Below, piece after piece: positions 21,505 to 30,143 of a stretch of 30,628 nucleotides of DNA. Position numbers and translations under genes: made by a program. Numbering within the stretch: the stretch's first letter is position 1; each line of letters opens with the position of its first letter. The notes beneath the pieces are model-generated. The model saw nothing but the letters and a program-made list of their open reading frames with translations, was not told where the DNA came from and searched no databases. Origin of the DNA: a virus; the IMG/VR virus record IMGVR_UViG_3300034060_000450, positions 1-30,628 of that record. One strand, 5' to 3'.

Positions 21505-22082
21505 CACATCACCTTATGAAATGCGGTCCATTGCAGTGTGCTGATAAGCCGCTTGTAATTTGCTTCGCTGCCTTCACATCCCGCCCAGAGGATCTTTGCA
21601 TATTCCACGATTGCCAGTTTCGCAGCCGCTGGCACTGATGCCGCTGTGGCTCCGTAGCCTGCCACAAACGTGATGGCGACCGCGTTTGGTGTGTTTTCTT
21701 CCGTCAGTTCCCACTGGTCGTTTGTGTCGAGAACAATTCTTGGGGGAGTGCTGTTTAGGTCCGTCGCGTATCGACTGGCCGCGAAGGTCTGACTTGCACT
21801 GTTTTGGTCTGTGTAGACGATCGATGTGATGGAACTGATCGGTGCCAGTCGCAACTCGATTTCTCGGACATTCAAAAACCCGTCCAGATAGCCCACCACC
21901 GTTTGTGTCACAAGTCGGCGATAGGTGTCTGCTTCAACCTGCTTTCGCGCCATCGTCAGAATCAGCGACAGTTCTGCGTCAAAGTCGCAGACTGAGCCAA
22001 TACGAAGACGGTCTTTCAGGTTTTCGAGCGTGATCGGTTCAACGGTTGGCTCGACGGTCGTTTTGAAGGTTCGACAGAGCAT
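21504..22082 (-). CDS. Head-tail connector (gp6-like)
   Basis: 192 residues when started at ATG 22082. TVEPTVEPITLENLKDRLRI, DFDAELSLILTMARKQVEAD and YRRLVTQTVVGYLDGF are the typical gp6-like connector start (PITLxEaKxhLRi...LIxxARxxvE..TxRxLi.QT). The open frame reaches back to 22214, but that part overlaps the previous gene and lacks family similarity. The ribosome binding site is weak, so translation may depend on the overlapping upstream gene. This protein forms a ring under the portal. Confidence 0.78.
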   Translation of the reverse strand: MLCRTFKTTVEPTVEPITLENLKDRLRIGSVCDFDAELSLILTMARKQVEADTYRRLVTQTVVGYLDGFLNVREIELRLAPISSITSIVYTDQNSASQTFAASRYATDLNSTPPRIVLDTNDQWELTEENTPNAVAITFVAGYGATAASVPAAAKLAIVEYAKILWAGCEGSEANYKRLISTLQWTAFHKVM

Positions 22083-22237
22083 TCGCTGCCCGTCTTCGTA
22101 GCTTCTGGCTGGTCTGTGTTGGAAAGCCATACTGCGGACCCATTCGAAACGAGTGTTGCTGCGATGCCTGGGGCGAATCCTGAATGAATCGAGCCCTTGG
22201 CGTGCCCATTCCATCCGCGTGTGAGTTGGATCATCAT
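22016..22237 (-). CDS. Small phage protein, 73 aa, overlapping connector
   Basis: Two tandem ATGs at 22237 and 22234 overlap the stop of the previous gene as ATGATGA. The product begins MMIQLTRGWNGHAKGSIHSG and continues PGIAATLVSNGSAVWL, the pattern of small phage proteins 'xLLRxWxGyxxGxvxxxxxxxAxxLVxxGxA'. The last part is poorly conserved in character and overlaps the connector gene by 67 bases. Function unknown. Confidence 0.6.
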   Translation of the reverse strand: MMIQLTRGWNGHAKGSIHSGFAPGIAATLVSNGSAVWLSNTDQPEATKTGSECSVEPSKRPSSQPLNRSRSKT

Positions 22238-23376
22238 TTTAAATTGCTCTCCCGCCATTGATGGACATACATGTGTTCTGGTTCCATCTTGTCGTTGAAC
22301 TGAACCACGGTTTCTTCAAGGTGTCCGATCGACACTGACGGCGCGACGTAAAGCGTGTTGCCGGCCAGTCTCCACTGATGCCAAAACCAGATATCATCAT
22401 CCATTCGCGTATCGTCCCAGTTGCCATCATCAGACGGCTGAGCGAAGAACCACGGCTTCGGAGTTTTTCGCAGTGAGTCGACGCGAATCAGAGTCAGGCC
22501 GAAGTGTGCGGTGGTAACTTTGATCGGTTGGTTGCTGACCTCGACCACCTGATTGTCTACGCCCGTTCCTGTCGTCAGCAGCGGGTAAGGCGATCCACGG
22601 CGACACTGCAGAGCGGCCAGTGCGTCGATGTGTGGATTGCTGGCGAGCGTGTCCATCAGCAGGCTGAGTTGTTCCGGCGTGAATAGCGAGTCGGAATCGA
22701 GTGAAAGAATCCAGTCGATGCCATCATTGACGGCCTTATCGAACATCCTCTGCATACACTGACCCCAGAATACGCCCTGACTGGTTGTCAGTTCGATCTT
22801 GAGTGCTCGCAGGGCTTGTTCGATTAGGCTCCGAGACGCCACCGCTTCATATCGCGGGAGAGTCAGGTAGGCACCGAGTCGGATTGTGGTCGTGTTTTGC
22901 TTTTTTGCTGGTGCTTCCACGGGAGCTTTTACGCCTTCGAGATTCAGGCTGATCGGCAAGGCTGCGCTGTCCGTGTTCGGTGAATACCAATCCTTGATCT
23001 GCTTCAGGCCGTTCTGTTGCATCAGTGCCGTCAGTCGATTGCGGTCGTAGGCTGATTTGTGGATGTCGTCAGCGTGCATCTGGCCGCCCATCAGATAGAA
23101 CAGCCGGTTCGGCGTTTCATCCTTCAGCACCTTGTCAACGTCTGGAACGCTGATGCGAATGCGTCCGCCAGGCTTCAGAACTCGCGACCATTCTTCCATC
23201 GCCTTCTGGGCATCACCGAAAGTGAAGTGCTCCAGAATGTGGCTGGCGCGGATCTCGTCAACAGAGCCGTCAGCGTAGGGCAGCGGGAAAGCTTCGGTGC
23301 CTAGCTTGCGGTCGATGGGAGTAAATCCCTCAATCACAGTCGATCCGGCCCCGATGTTTAGCTTGATATCCGTCAT
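22234..23376 (-). CDS. Methyltransferase-glycosyltransferase fusion protein
   Basis: 380 residues. The first half is a class I methyltransferase: LNIGAGSTVIEGFTPID (6-22, SAM loop), EIRASHILEHF (41-51), VLKPGGRIRISVPD (66-79). The second half, about 165-380, is a glycosyltransferase-like GT-A domain: DWILSLDSDSLF (221-232) with a DxD motif, ALAALQCRRG, and IGHLEETVVQF near the end. A single protein would thus link sugar transfer and methylation. It overlaps FkbM-like 23373-23960 by ATGA and lies among capsid and connector genes, so a virion protein is the likely target. The fusion point near the AP/K-rich linker (about 148-165) is clear. Confidence 0.8.
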   Translation of the reverse strand: MTDIKLNIGAGSTVIEGFTPIDRKLGTEAFPLPYADGSVDEIRASHILEHFTFGDAQKAMEEWSRVLKPGGRIRISVPDVDKVLKDETPNRLFYLMGGQMHADDIHKSAYDRNRLTALMQQNGLKQIKDWYSPNTDSAALPISLNLEGVKAPVEAPAKKQNTTTIRLGAYLTLPRYEAVASRSLIEQALRALKIELTTSQGVFWGQCMQRMFDKAVNDGIDWILSLDSDSLFTPEQLSLLMDTLASNPHIDALAALQCRRGSPYPLLTTGTGVDNQVVEVSNQPIKVTTAHFGLTLIRVDSLRKTPKPWFFAQPSDDGNWDDTRMDDDIWFWHQWRLAGNTLYVAPSVSIGHLEETVVQFNDKMEPEHMYVHQWRESNLK

Positions 23377-23960
23377 AACTCTTTCGCGTCAACAAAAAGT
23401 GCATTGCAGTGAGTTGTCGCCACCAGTTGGTAGCCTTTAGATTCGCCGAGAGACTTAATCGCCGAAAGTCCGGCCTGTCCTTCACCGCCCCGTAAAGGAG
23501 CAGGTTCTTCTGGGTGCCTCGTGCTGATCTCAACCAGCATCACACGAGGTCTGTAGAGTGTTAGGTCTTCCCAGAGATAGAAGTCTTGACCATCAATGTC
23601 GATCACCCCAAGGTCTGGACAGTCATCGAATCCGACATATTTCAAAGGCGGATGCAGGTCAGTGAATCGCCCGAACAGGCACCAGCATTGCTCGCCATAA
23701 TTAGACTGGAGCTTTTCGAACAAGGATGGATCCGCTTCCATTTGAAGCGATTCCCAGCCGAGTTCTCGAAGTCGTAAAGTGTTGGAGAAGAACAAACCGT
23801 CAGCAGCTCCGATTTCGAAACACTGACGATTTGTTTCCCCTATCTTCTTGAACACACTGGCAATCAATCCATCCTCACCGAACTGGGTATAGACATTCAG
23901 CCCGCATCCTTGCAGCCATGGAACAAGTGCCTCGTATCGGAGTGATTGACTGCCAGCCAT
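23373..23960 (-). CDS. FkbM-like methyltransferase
   Basis: 195 residues. VYTQFGEDGLIASVFKKIGE, CFEIGAADGLFFSNTLRLRE (SAM-binding loop), DLGVIDIDGQDFYLWEDL and RVMLVEISTRHP follow the FkbM methyltransferase layout. These enzymes often O-methylate sugars, which suits the glycosyltransferase domain encoded next to it. The ATG at 23960 is 3 bases from the stop of the preceding head gene. It has no typical phage head role, so it is an insertion within the virion module. Confidence 0.78.
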   Translation of the reverse strand: MAGSQSLRYEALVPWLQGCGLNVYTQFGEDGLIASVFKKIGETNRQCFEIGAADGLFFSNTLRLRELGWESLQMEADPSLFEKLQSNYGEQCWCLFGRFTDLHPPLKYVGFDDCPDLGVIDIDGQDFYLWEDLTLYRPRVMLVEISTRHPEEPAPLRGGEGQAGLSAIKSLGESKGYQLVATTHCNALFVDAKEL

Positions 23961-23963
23961 AGA

Positions 23964-24395
23964 CTAAACGAACCTCGTGACGCCGTTTGTGGATGTCACG
24001 CCGGTGGTTCCAGCAGGGGCAACCTTGACGCGGGACAGAATCGCTTCTGCCGACGCTGTGAAGTGATCATTGGTTGCGGTGGCTGAACTGATCGACAGTC
24101 GCAAATATCGCTTGCGGCCTCGAAGGTCCACGCCGTACACGATTGGCTTTGCTGCGATCGCATCGCCCGTGATGTTGGCCGTCACCGTCGCGAAGTTGCT
24201 CGCAGTGGTGTCGTCTGACTCCAGCAACTGGATTGTCGGACCAACGGCGTTTGTGTTGGCTTCGCTGCTGATGTTGACAATGATCGTCGCGTAGTCCGCG
24301 CCGTTTGTGTCAAGGTTTGCAGTGGCTGTTGCGTTGTTCGTGACTGCCCGTGAGGCAATCAGCTGACTATGGATGATTGAGCGAAAAGGAAGCAT
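23964..24395 (-). CDS. Small head protein (possible decoration protein), 143 aa
   Basis: The ATG at 24395 has AAGGAG upstream. The product is threonine-, alanine- and asparagine-rich and mostly beta: NNATATANLDTNGADYATII, VNISSEANTNAVGPTIQLLE and GRKRYLRLSISSATATNDHF. It directly follows the major capsid gene, the usual place of a decoration or head fibre protein. The many Ser and Thr residues would also make it a possible acceptor for the neighbouring glycosyltransferase. Confidence 0.6.
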   Translation of the reverse strand: MLPFRSIIHSQLIASRAVTNNATATANLDTNGADYATIIVNISSEANTNAVGPTIQLLESDDTTASNFATVTANITGDAIAAKPIVYGVDLRGRKRYLRLSISSATATNDHFTASAEAILSRVKVAPAGTTGVTSTNGVTRFV

Positions 24396-24424
24396 ATGAT
24401 CGGGCTCCTTAGAGCATGGCTTTC

Positions 24425-24456
24425 AGAAAGAGCCTGCTGGAACATCTCCAGCAGGC
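24425..24456 (-). terminator. Hairpin terminator after major capsid gene
   Basis: Perfect 10-base arms (GCCTGCTGGA and TCCAGCAGGC) around a 5-base loop, followed by TCTTTCT. The T-run is interrupted, so it probably terminates only part of the transcripts and lets the capsid mRNA be more abundant than the rest. Confidence 0.6.
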
Positions 24457-24476
24457 GGTTCATGAACTCAGATCGA

Positions 24477-25937
24477 TTATGATCCGGTGGATAGTGCGAC
24501 GATTGGACCGGCGACAGTATCTGAGCCGATCGAATGGACGTTGATGTCCATTCGCTGCGAGCACTTGACTGCGACCATGTCGTATTCGAACAGGTTGGTC
24601 CCGCCGATTGTGGCTTCCTTGGAGAACTCCAGAGTCTGCTTTCGGCGATCACCGAATGAGCAGCCCAGAGCAAAGTTCCCAAGGAAGACTGCGATCGTGC
24701 TGGTTGCTGTGGCCGTTCCCATAACCTGTGAGAACATCACGGGAATGCCCTGGAACATTGGCTGACGGAATCCGTTCTGCAGTTCGCTGCCAGTCACGCC
24801 GCCAGCTGCATTAAGCAGAGGCACCATCACCGTGTAATAGAACTGGCTAGAGCAGAGGAAGCTCATTCCAGCCTGAGCATAGACCGGAACATTTGCGATA
24901 AGCGACGTTAGGTCAGCGATCACGATAGCTGCCCATGTGTTGCTGGTTGTCGTGTCGCGGAAACCCGGAGCAGTTCCGATTGTTAGCGTTGCGAACATCG
25001 TCTTTAGACCACGCATGTGGCCGTAGGTCGAAGTTCCATCACCGTCGATGAAGCACTGATCTTCCTTCAGGGCGTTGCTGTAGCTCATTTCCTGAGCGAG
25101 CGTGTTTCCGAAGTCGATCACTGAATCTTCATTCAGTTCACTGGAATACGTCGACAGGCAGGTCATCTTGCGAGCGGTCAGGCGCACAATCTGATGTTGC
25201 ATGTCACTGGCTGTCAATGCAGCGTTTTCGCCGGTGAAGTATGATGTCAGCCCTGACACAAACTTTGGGTCCGTGCGAGTATCCGAATTCATCGGAACCA
25301 TTTTGCACAGCTTGCGGGCGACGCCGTATTCTTCGCGGAGCTTGATCAGATCCGTGCCGAATTCTTCCGGAACGAAGATGTGCGAGCCGCTGGTATCAGA
25401 TCCGCCTTCAAGGTGTGCGTTCTGAATCATGCCATGATCAGCAGCGAACTGCTTTGCATGTGCGAAATTGTACGTTCCCGGCAGGTCCATCGTGGCTTTT
25501 GCCAGAGCGAACTGCCCGAAGCGGTACGCCTTTTCTTCCTTCGTGAAACCGCCCGCCTGATTCTCATCCGAGAATGCGGTAACAGATTTCAGTTGCTTGC
25601 GAGCGGTCGCCGGGATGGTCCACTTCTCGCGATTGCCGCCGGATGGCATGGAAGACATTCCGCTGCCTCGTGCAACGATGCGGGCCACATCTGCATTCAT
25701 CGGTGCGTTGCGCAGAGATTCCAGCTTGGCGATCTTATCTGCCACTGCTGCTTCAGATTTGACAGCGGCTTCGATTTCGTTGCCAATGCGGTCGACTTCA
25801 GCCAAATGCTTGTCACATTCGGCGGTCTGCTCAGGAGTCAGGCTTTCGTCGCTGACGGTGGCGAGGATTGCATCGGCCGCGTCAATGGCGGTCTGTCGCT
25901 GGGCTTGCAGTGCCTTCAGCTTTTCACTGATTTTCAT
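24477..25937 (-). CDS. Major capsid protein, HK97 family
   Basis: 486 residues. The N-terminal about 100 residues are helical and charged (MKISEKLKALQAQRQTAIDA), the scaffold-like delta domain usually removed by the prohead protease. The mature part starts around the 110s and has the HK97 signature elements FVPEEFGTDLIKLREEYGVA, SVIDFGNTLAQEMSYSNALK and NGFRQPMFQGIPVMFSQVMG. It assembles the icosahedral shell. A folded leader covers its ribosome binding site (25941-26027) and a terminator-like hairpin follows the gene. Confidence 0.9.
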   Translation of the reverse strand: MKISEKLKALQAQRQTAIDAADAILATVSDESLTPEQTAECDKHLAEVDRIGNEIEAAVKSEAAVADKIAKLESLRNAPMNADVARIVARGSGMSSMPSGGNREKWTIPATARKQLKSVTAFSDENQAGGFTKEEKAYRFGQFALAKATMDLPGTYNFAHAKQFAADHGMIQNAHLEGGSDTSGSHIFVPEEFGTDLIKLREEYGVARKLCKMVPMNSDTRTDPKFVSGLTSYFTGENAALTASDMQHQIVRLTARKMTCLSTYSSELNEDSVIDFGNTLAQEMSYSNALKEDQCFIDGDGTSTYGHMRGLKTMFATLTIGTAPGFRDTTTSNTWAAIVIADLTSLIANVPVYAQAGMSFLCSSQFYYTVMVPLLNAAGGVTGSELQNGFRQPMFQGIPVMFSQVMGTATATSTIAVFLGNFALGCSFGDRRKQTLEFSKEATIGGTNLFEYDMVAVKCSQRMDINVHSIGSDTVAGPIVALSTGS

Positions 25938-25940
25938 GAT

Positions 25941-26027
25941 TGGTCCCTTATGATGCCAGGACCAACGCAGAAGGCGTCAGCCGCTGGCGTTGTTCGATAG
26001 ATTCGAAAAACGCAAACGACTGACGCC
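25941..26027 (-). promoter_or_regulatory. Folded leader of the capsid gene
   Basis: Two structures lie in the 169-base gap before the capsid gene. The far one (25973-26027) has 8-base outer arms and 10-pair inner arms with one mismatch, joined by a symmetric 6/6 internal loop. The near one pairs TGGTCC (25964-25959) with GGACCA (25946-25941), burying half of the ribosome binding site AAGGGA (25949-25944), 6 bases before the start codon. No T-run follows, so translation control is more likely than termination. Confidence 0.6.
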
Positions 26028-26106
26028 CTGAATTTACAGTGCTCAATCAATGTCGCCGACTCGGATCAATTTAGACCGTTCGGCTGATGTGTGAACTGTA
26101 GGCAGG

Positions 26107-26802
26107 TTATCCGACTTTTGTCAATCGATGTTTTGCAATTCTGTAGCTCAGCATAGCCTGCAGTTTCTGAACATCTTCGTTCTTAGGCTTCGGCTTATTC
26201 TTTCCGATTGGGATAATTTCATCGACGAACCCTGCCGACTTCGCTTGCTCGGCTGAATACTTTGTGCCGTCGCCCTTGTCACCAAGCAACGCCGATGCCA
26301 TCTCCTTTTCACTCTTGCCTGTCTTTGCGGAATAGGTGGCAATTGCGGCTGAGTTGAACTGCTGTAGCCACTCAATGGAATCTTGCAGGTCAGCAATGTG
26401 GCCGAATGCAAACGACAATCCTTCATGAATGTGGTATGTCGCATTCGCGTACATCTTGACGGTGTCGCATCCGAGAACCGCGAGACTAGCCGCCGATGCT
26501 GCGAGGCTTTCGATAATGCCAACAGTCGGCCCATCGTGAGCGGCCAGAGCGTTGTGAATGGCGAGCCCATCGAATGCGAGCCCGCCTGGGGAGTTCACTC
26601 GCATTGTGACGGGCTTGCCCTTGTTCGCGCTCAGGACTTTACTGATCGAAGCGCTGTCGGACTGCGTATATTCATCACCGACGATTCCAGTGAGAAAAAT
26701 CTCTAATTCCTGTGGCGTTTCATTGTAAACGATGCGAAAGCCCTCATCTTTGACGCTGTTTTTGACGTTTTCAGGGCAGTTTAAATTGATGATTTTTCTC
26801 AT
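26107..26802 (-). CDS. ClpP-like prohead protease
   Basis: 231 residues. NSPGGLAFDGLAIHNAL is the oxyanion region, IIESLAASAASLAVLG carries the nucleophilic serine, and YHIHEGLSF the histidine; EQAKSAGFVDEI closes the fold. This is the S14/ClpP-like type common in HK97-type phages, which cuts the scaffold part from the capsid protein and itself. The ATG at 26802 forms ATGA with the portal stop, so the longer frame to 26856 is not needed. Confidence 0.88.
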   Translation of the reverse strand: MRKIINLNCPENVKNSVKDEGFRIVYNETPQELEIFLTGIVGDEYTQSDSASISKVLSANKGKPVTMRVNSPGGLAFDGLAIHNALAAHDGPTVGIIESLAASAASLAVLGCDTVKMYANATYHIHEGLSFAFGHIADLQDSIEWLQQFNSAAIATYSAKTGKSEKEMASALLGDKGDGTKYSAEQAKSAGFVDEIIPIGKNKPKPKNEDVQKLQAMLSYRIAKHRLTKVG

Positions 26803-28448
26803 TTTTGCACCGCTTTCATGAGTAAACTGATGAGTGTTTCGGCCCGTGAATCCCACGATGCGACCACATCGCTAACATTTGACTTGAGGCTTAATGTAGT
26901 AGACACCGAATGGACATCCGAAAGCAGCCTTTTCGACTCTTCGGCGTGTGAAATAATGGCCGTTCGAGCGTCTGAATGCTCCAGCCCTGAGACTGTGTTT
27001 GCGGTCCATGTTTGATAGAACGCATCCACCTCTGCCATGAACCTTGCGGGCTGCGATCCTGCCCTTTGCACAACCTTTGACTGCTCCAGTTTCACCGCTG
27101 ACGTGACACTGCTGGTGATCATCGCTCGCAGTAGATTCTCTGCCGGTGATGGCTCGGCAGGATCCTCGCTTTCCGATTCACTTGCATCCTGCTGGTTGCC
27201 GTTGGCGTCCGTTGTCATCGGGTCGACCTCTTCGCCGGCGACAAGCCAGTTTGCTGGATGGTAGAAATCATCACCGCCGTCTTCTTCGTCGCTGATTTTT
27301 GGCAGGTTCATTAAGCTTCGCGCCTCGTTGCGTGTCATCATCCCGCACTCAATCTGGCGGTAGATCATGTTCACCTTTTTCTCACCTTCCATCTGCACTT
27401 CGGATTCGCGGTTGAACTCAATGACATGCGAATCTTTCATTCGCTCCTTGGGAGTCATCAGCTTGGCGCGGAGTTCGCTTTCCCATCGCTTCAACCACGG
27501 ATTGAGGCATCGAGACAGATAGGTCTGTGATTCGCTTTCCAAGCTGTTGTGAGACGTTCTGGTAGCATCGCCGAGCATGTGTGGAGGTACGCCGGTGATG
27601 TTGCTCACGGTCTGCCGTACCTCAAATTCCCGTGTCTGCAGGAACTGAGCTTTATCAGGATCAATCGACAACTGCTGGAACTTCACGCCATCTTGCAGCA
27701 ACGCGACTTTGTGGGAGTTGTTCAGTCCGGTCTGCATTGAATTCCACGCGGACATAGTGTTCCTGACTTTCTCCTCGCTGAAATGCCCAGGCACCATCAG
27801 CAGGCCGCTCATGTTGGCACCCTGAGAGAATAGCCGCCCGCCGAATTGCTGAGCTGCCATACCGACGCCAAGAGCATCGCGGAACAGGTCCAACTGGCAG
27901 AGCCCCATGATTCCATCACGGCTCATGCTCATTAGGTGAATCATATCTCTGTCAGGCACGCGCACCGGCTGACCATCCTGATACCAAATGAACCACTTCT
28001 GACCATCCGGCATGATGCGGATCATCATTCCTACAGGATCCGCGAGGCCGATTTCGACAGGATTGCCAGCCATATCACGCACGATTGGCAGGTACGCATT
28101 TCCAAACACGTTGGCGTGATAAGTTCCAGTTTCAATCATCGTCCGTGCCGACCACCACGCTGCCGGACGATCGCGAAGCAGAACCGCCGCTGGGTGTTCG
28201 TATGCGTATTTCTTGCCGCCGTCTTTCTGTCGCTTGAAAATATCACAGGGCATTCCAGCCACATCAGAAGCAATGAGATTGACTGCCCGCCAAAAAGGAG
28301 CGTACCCCATCGCCGACAGTTCATTGACAATGACACCAGCAGAGCTTTTCTCTGAATGCCCCGACAGCGTACGCCAGCCACCATCTGTGACAGCAGACGT
28401 GACGATCGGCATTGAATTCACCACAAGTTCCGTGACGCCATAGACCAT
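26799..28448 (-). CDS. Portal protein, HK97 family
   Basis: 549 residues. MGYAPFWRAVNLIASDVAGM, WWSARTMIETGTYHANVFGN, then LLQDGVKFQQLSIDPDKAQF and EVRQTVSNITGVPPHMLGD are the hallmark motifs of HK97-like portals. Twelve copies form the DNA entry vertex. The C-terminal 150 residues (after DDFYHPANWL) are acidic and low in complexity, with a helical end, longer than in many relatives. The ATG at 28448 has AAGGTG 8 bases upstream; a TTG at 28454 also opens the frame. Confidence 0.9.
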   Translation of the reverse strand: MVYGVTELVVNSMPIVTSAVTDGGWRTLSGHSEKSSAGVIVNELSAMGYAPFWRAVNLIASDVAGMPCDIFKRQKDGGKKYAYEHPAAVLLRDRPAAWWSARTMIETGTYHANVFGNAYLPIVRDMAGNPVEIGLADPVGMMIRIMPDGQKWFIWYQDGQPVRVPDRDMIHLMSMSRDGIMGLCQLDLFRDALGVGMAAQQFGGRLFSQGANMSGLLMVPGHFSEEKVRNTMSAWNSMQTGLNNSHKVALLQDGVKFQQLSIDPDKAQFLQTREFEVRQTVSNITGVPPHMLGDATRTSHNSLESESQTYLSRCLNPWLKRWESELRAKLMTPKERMKDSHVIEFNRESEVQMEGEKKVNMIYRQIECGMMTRNEARSLMNLPKISDEEDGGDDFYHPANWLVAGEEVDPMTTDANGNQQDASESESEDPAEPSPAENLLRAMITSSVTSAVKLEQSKVVQRAGSQPARFMAEVDAFYQTWTANTVSGLEHSDARTAIISHAEESKRLLSDVHSVSTTLSLKSNVSDVVASWDSRAETLISLLMKAVQK

Positions 28449-28460
28449 GTTCAAAGCACC

Positions 28461-30143
28461 TTAGAAAAGAACGACGCCTGAACCGGCGGTGGAATATGCA
28501 AAGCTTGACTCACCTTTTTCGACACCAGCAAGAGCCATGACAGCCGCCTGCATTCCGTCGATTGTTCTGACATCGTCTTTTCCATTCGGCTTGCAGAGCA
28601 GGCCATTTCTTCCCCTTGTCACATTACTGGCCTGCCATGCAGCGATTGGGTTTCCGTCATGTGTCAGCTTGTGGGACATCACAAGCTTTTCAAATTCCTC
28701 AATTGGCTCATTCAAAATGAATGGACCTTGTCCGCATTCTTCGATTGGAAACTCTGCGGGTCGATGCTTCCAAGTGCCGTCACTGTTCTGCTCACCAACC
28801 ATCACTCTCTGAATCAAATAGTCCGCAAATCGCTTGTCATAAAGTAGCTTTTGAATTTGAAAACGCTGTCCGATTTCACAGAGTGTTGACCATACGTAAT
28901 CATAATCAATCCAGTCACCATCTGTCAGCGTTAGTTGTGCCTTTTCGTCATGCTCCCAGTCGGTAAACGGGGCAGCCGATACCCGCTGCTTTGCAGTGTC
29001 TTCTGGCATCCAAAACCACCATCGAAAGTGCAGCGTCTGGTCATGGTCTTTGAAGCAAAGACAGAGTGCCGTTAAGTCTCTTGTCCTAGATAAGTCCAGA
29101 CCTGCCCAGCATGGCAACGTCTCAAGATGTTCCCACGACATTTCCCGCTGACATGCGGCCCAGTCATGCGACTGTAAAAACGGATTCGATGACTGCTGCC
29201 AGATGTTCAAGCGATACATCTTGAATGTGCGAAGTGCTGATGGAGTATCGCAGCTCTGCAGGTCTGAAATGAATTCTTCTTCTCCGACCGTGTGTCCCCA
29301 AGCGGGATTTGCCATCATCCCAAACTTGATTGGATCCTTTTTTAAATCGTCGTCCGTTAAGTCGAATGGAGCCTCGTGCCAATCGAAGAAAAACGATTCG
29401 TTTTCAAATGCCCCTGATTCGACCCGTTTTCCGTAGTCATACCGCTGCTTTCCGTAGCTCGTCGGATCGTTTCCGGCTGTCGTGACTTGGATAATCATTG
29501 GCTCTGAGCGACTGATCCCCATGCGGCTGATTCGCTTCATGAACTCCGCATCAACGACGTGAATTTCGTCCACTGAACACGAGCCGTTGAGGCCCTCCTT
29601 TGACTTCTGAGAGGCTACGTTGTCACTGCTCAGAATCCTCATTGCTGAGTTTGTTTCATTAACCGTGATGCTGGAATCTGTTTTATTGATCCGCATGTAA
29701 GCCGCCAGCGTTGGCGACGCCTGAACCATTTTGATTGCGTGCCCCTGAACAATCTTCGCCTGCTGACCATCCTTGGCCGCTGTGTATACGTTTTGGCCTG
29801 GCTCCCCGTCGCCATCAAGTAGATAAAGATCCCACCACGCAACGGTCGGTGATTTCTTGTTCTTCTTCGGCTTACCGATGAGGGCTTCACGGAATCGACG
29901 AACCTCGCGTTTCCATCGAGCTGACATTTTCACCCAACCAAACAACCGCATCGCACAGTCAGCTTGCCAGTCGCTGGCGATCAGTGGCAATCCTGCGCAG
30001 TCCCCTTCCCAGAGAACCAGATTATCCCGCGCCCAGTCAATCACGAACTGGCCCCGAGCTTCGTCCATGCGACATCCCGCCGCCGCCGCTCGCTCGTCGG
30101 CTTCGTTTCGAATCCATCTCTTTGTGACTTTGTCGATTCTCAA
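28461..30143 (-). CDS. Terminase large subunit (Terminase_1 type) with unusual Walker A
   Basis: 560 residues when started at TTG 30143, which forms TTGA with the TerS stop and has AGGA 13 bases upstream; the longer frame to 30254 lies inside the TerS gene and is less likely. TKRWIRNEADERAAAAGCRM is the usual start of this family. The ATPase has KPKKNKKS (91-98) in the Walker A place, SCSVDEIHV as Walker B (about 188-196) and VTTAGND as coupling motif. The nuclease half has CWAGLDLSRTRDLTALCL and ends at an RTIDGMQAAVMALA helix. It packages DNA through the portal. Confidence 0.9.
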   Translation of the reverse strand: MRIDKVTKRWIRNEADERAAAAGCRMDEARGQFVIDWARDNLVLWEGDCAGLPLIASDWQADCAMRLFGWVKMSARWKREVRRFREALIGKPKKNKKSPTVAWWDLYLLDGDGEPGQNVYTAAKDGQQAKIVQGHAIKMVQASPTLAAYMRINKTDSSITVNETNSAMRILSSDNVASQKSKEGLNGSCSVDEIHVVDAEFMKRISRMGISRSEPMIIQVTTAGNDPTSYGKQRYDYGKRVESGAFENESFFFDWHEAPFDLTDDDLKKDPIKFGMMANPAWGHTVGEEEFISDLQSCDTPSALRTFKMYRLNIWQQSSNPFLQSHDWAACQREMSWEHLETLPCWAGLDLSRTRDLTALCLCFKDHDQTLHFRWWFWMPEDTAKQRVSAAPFTDWEHDEKAQLTLTDGDWIDYDYVWSTLCEIGQRFQIQKLLYDKRFADYLIQRVMVGEQNSDGTWKHRPAEFPIEECGQGPFILNEPIEEFEKLVMSHKLTHDGNPIAAWQASNVTRGRNGLLCKPNGKDDVRTIDGMQAAVMALAGVEKGESSFAYSTAGSGVVLF

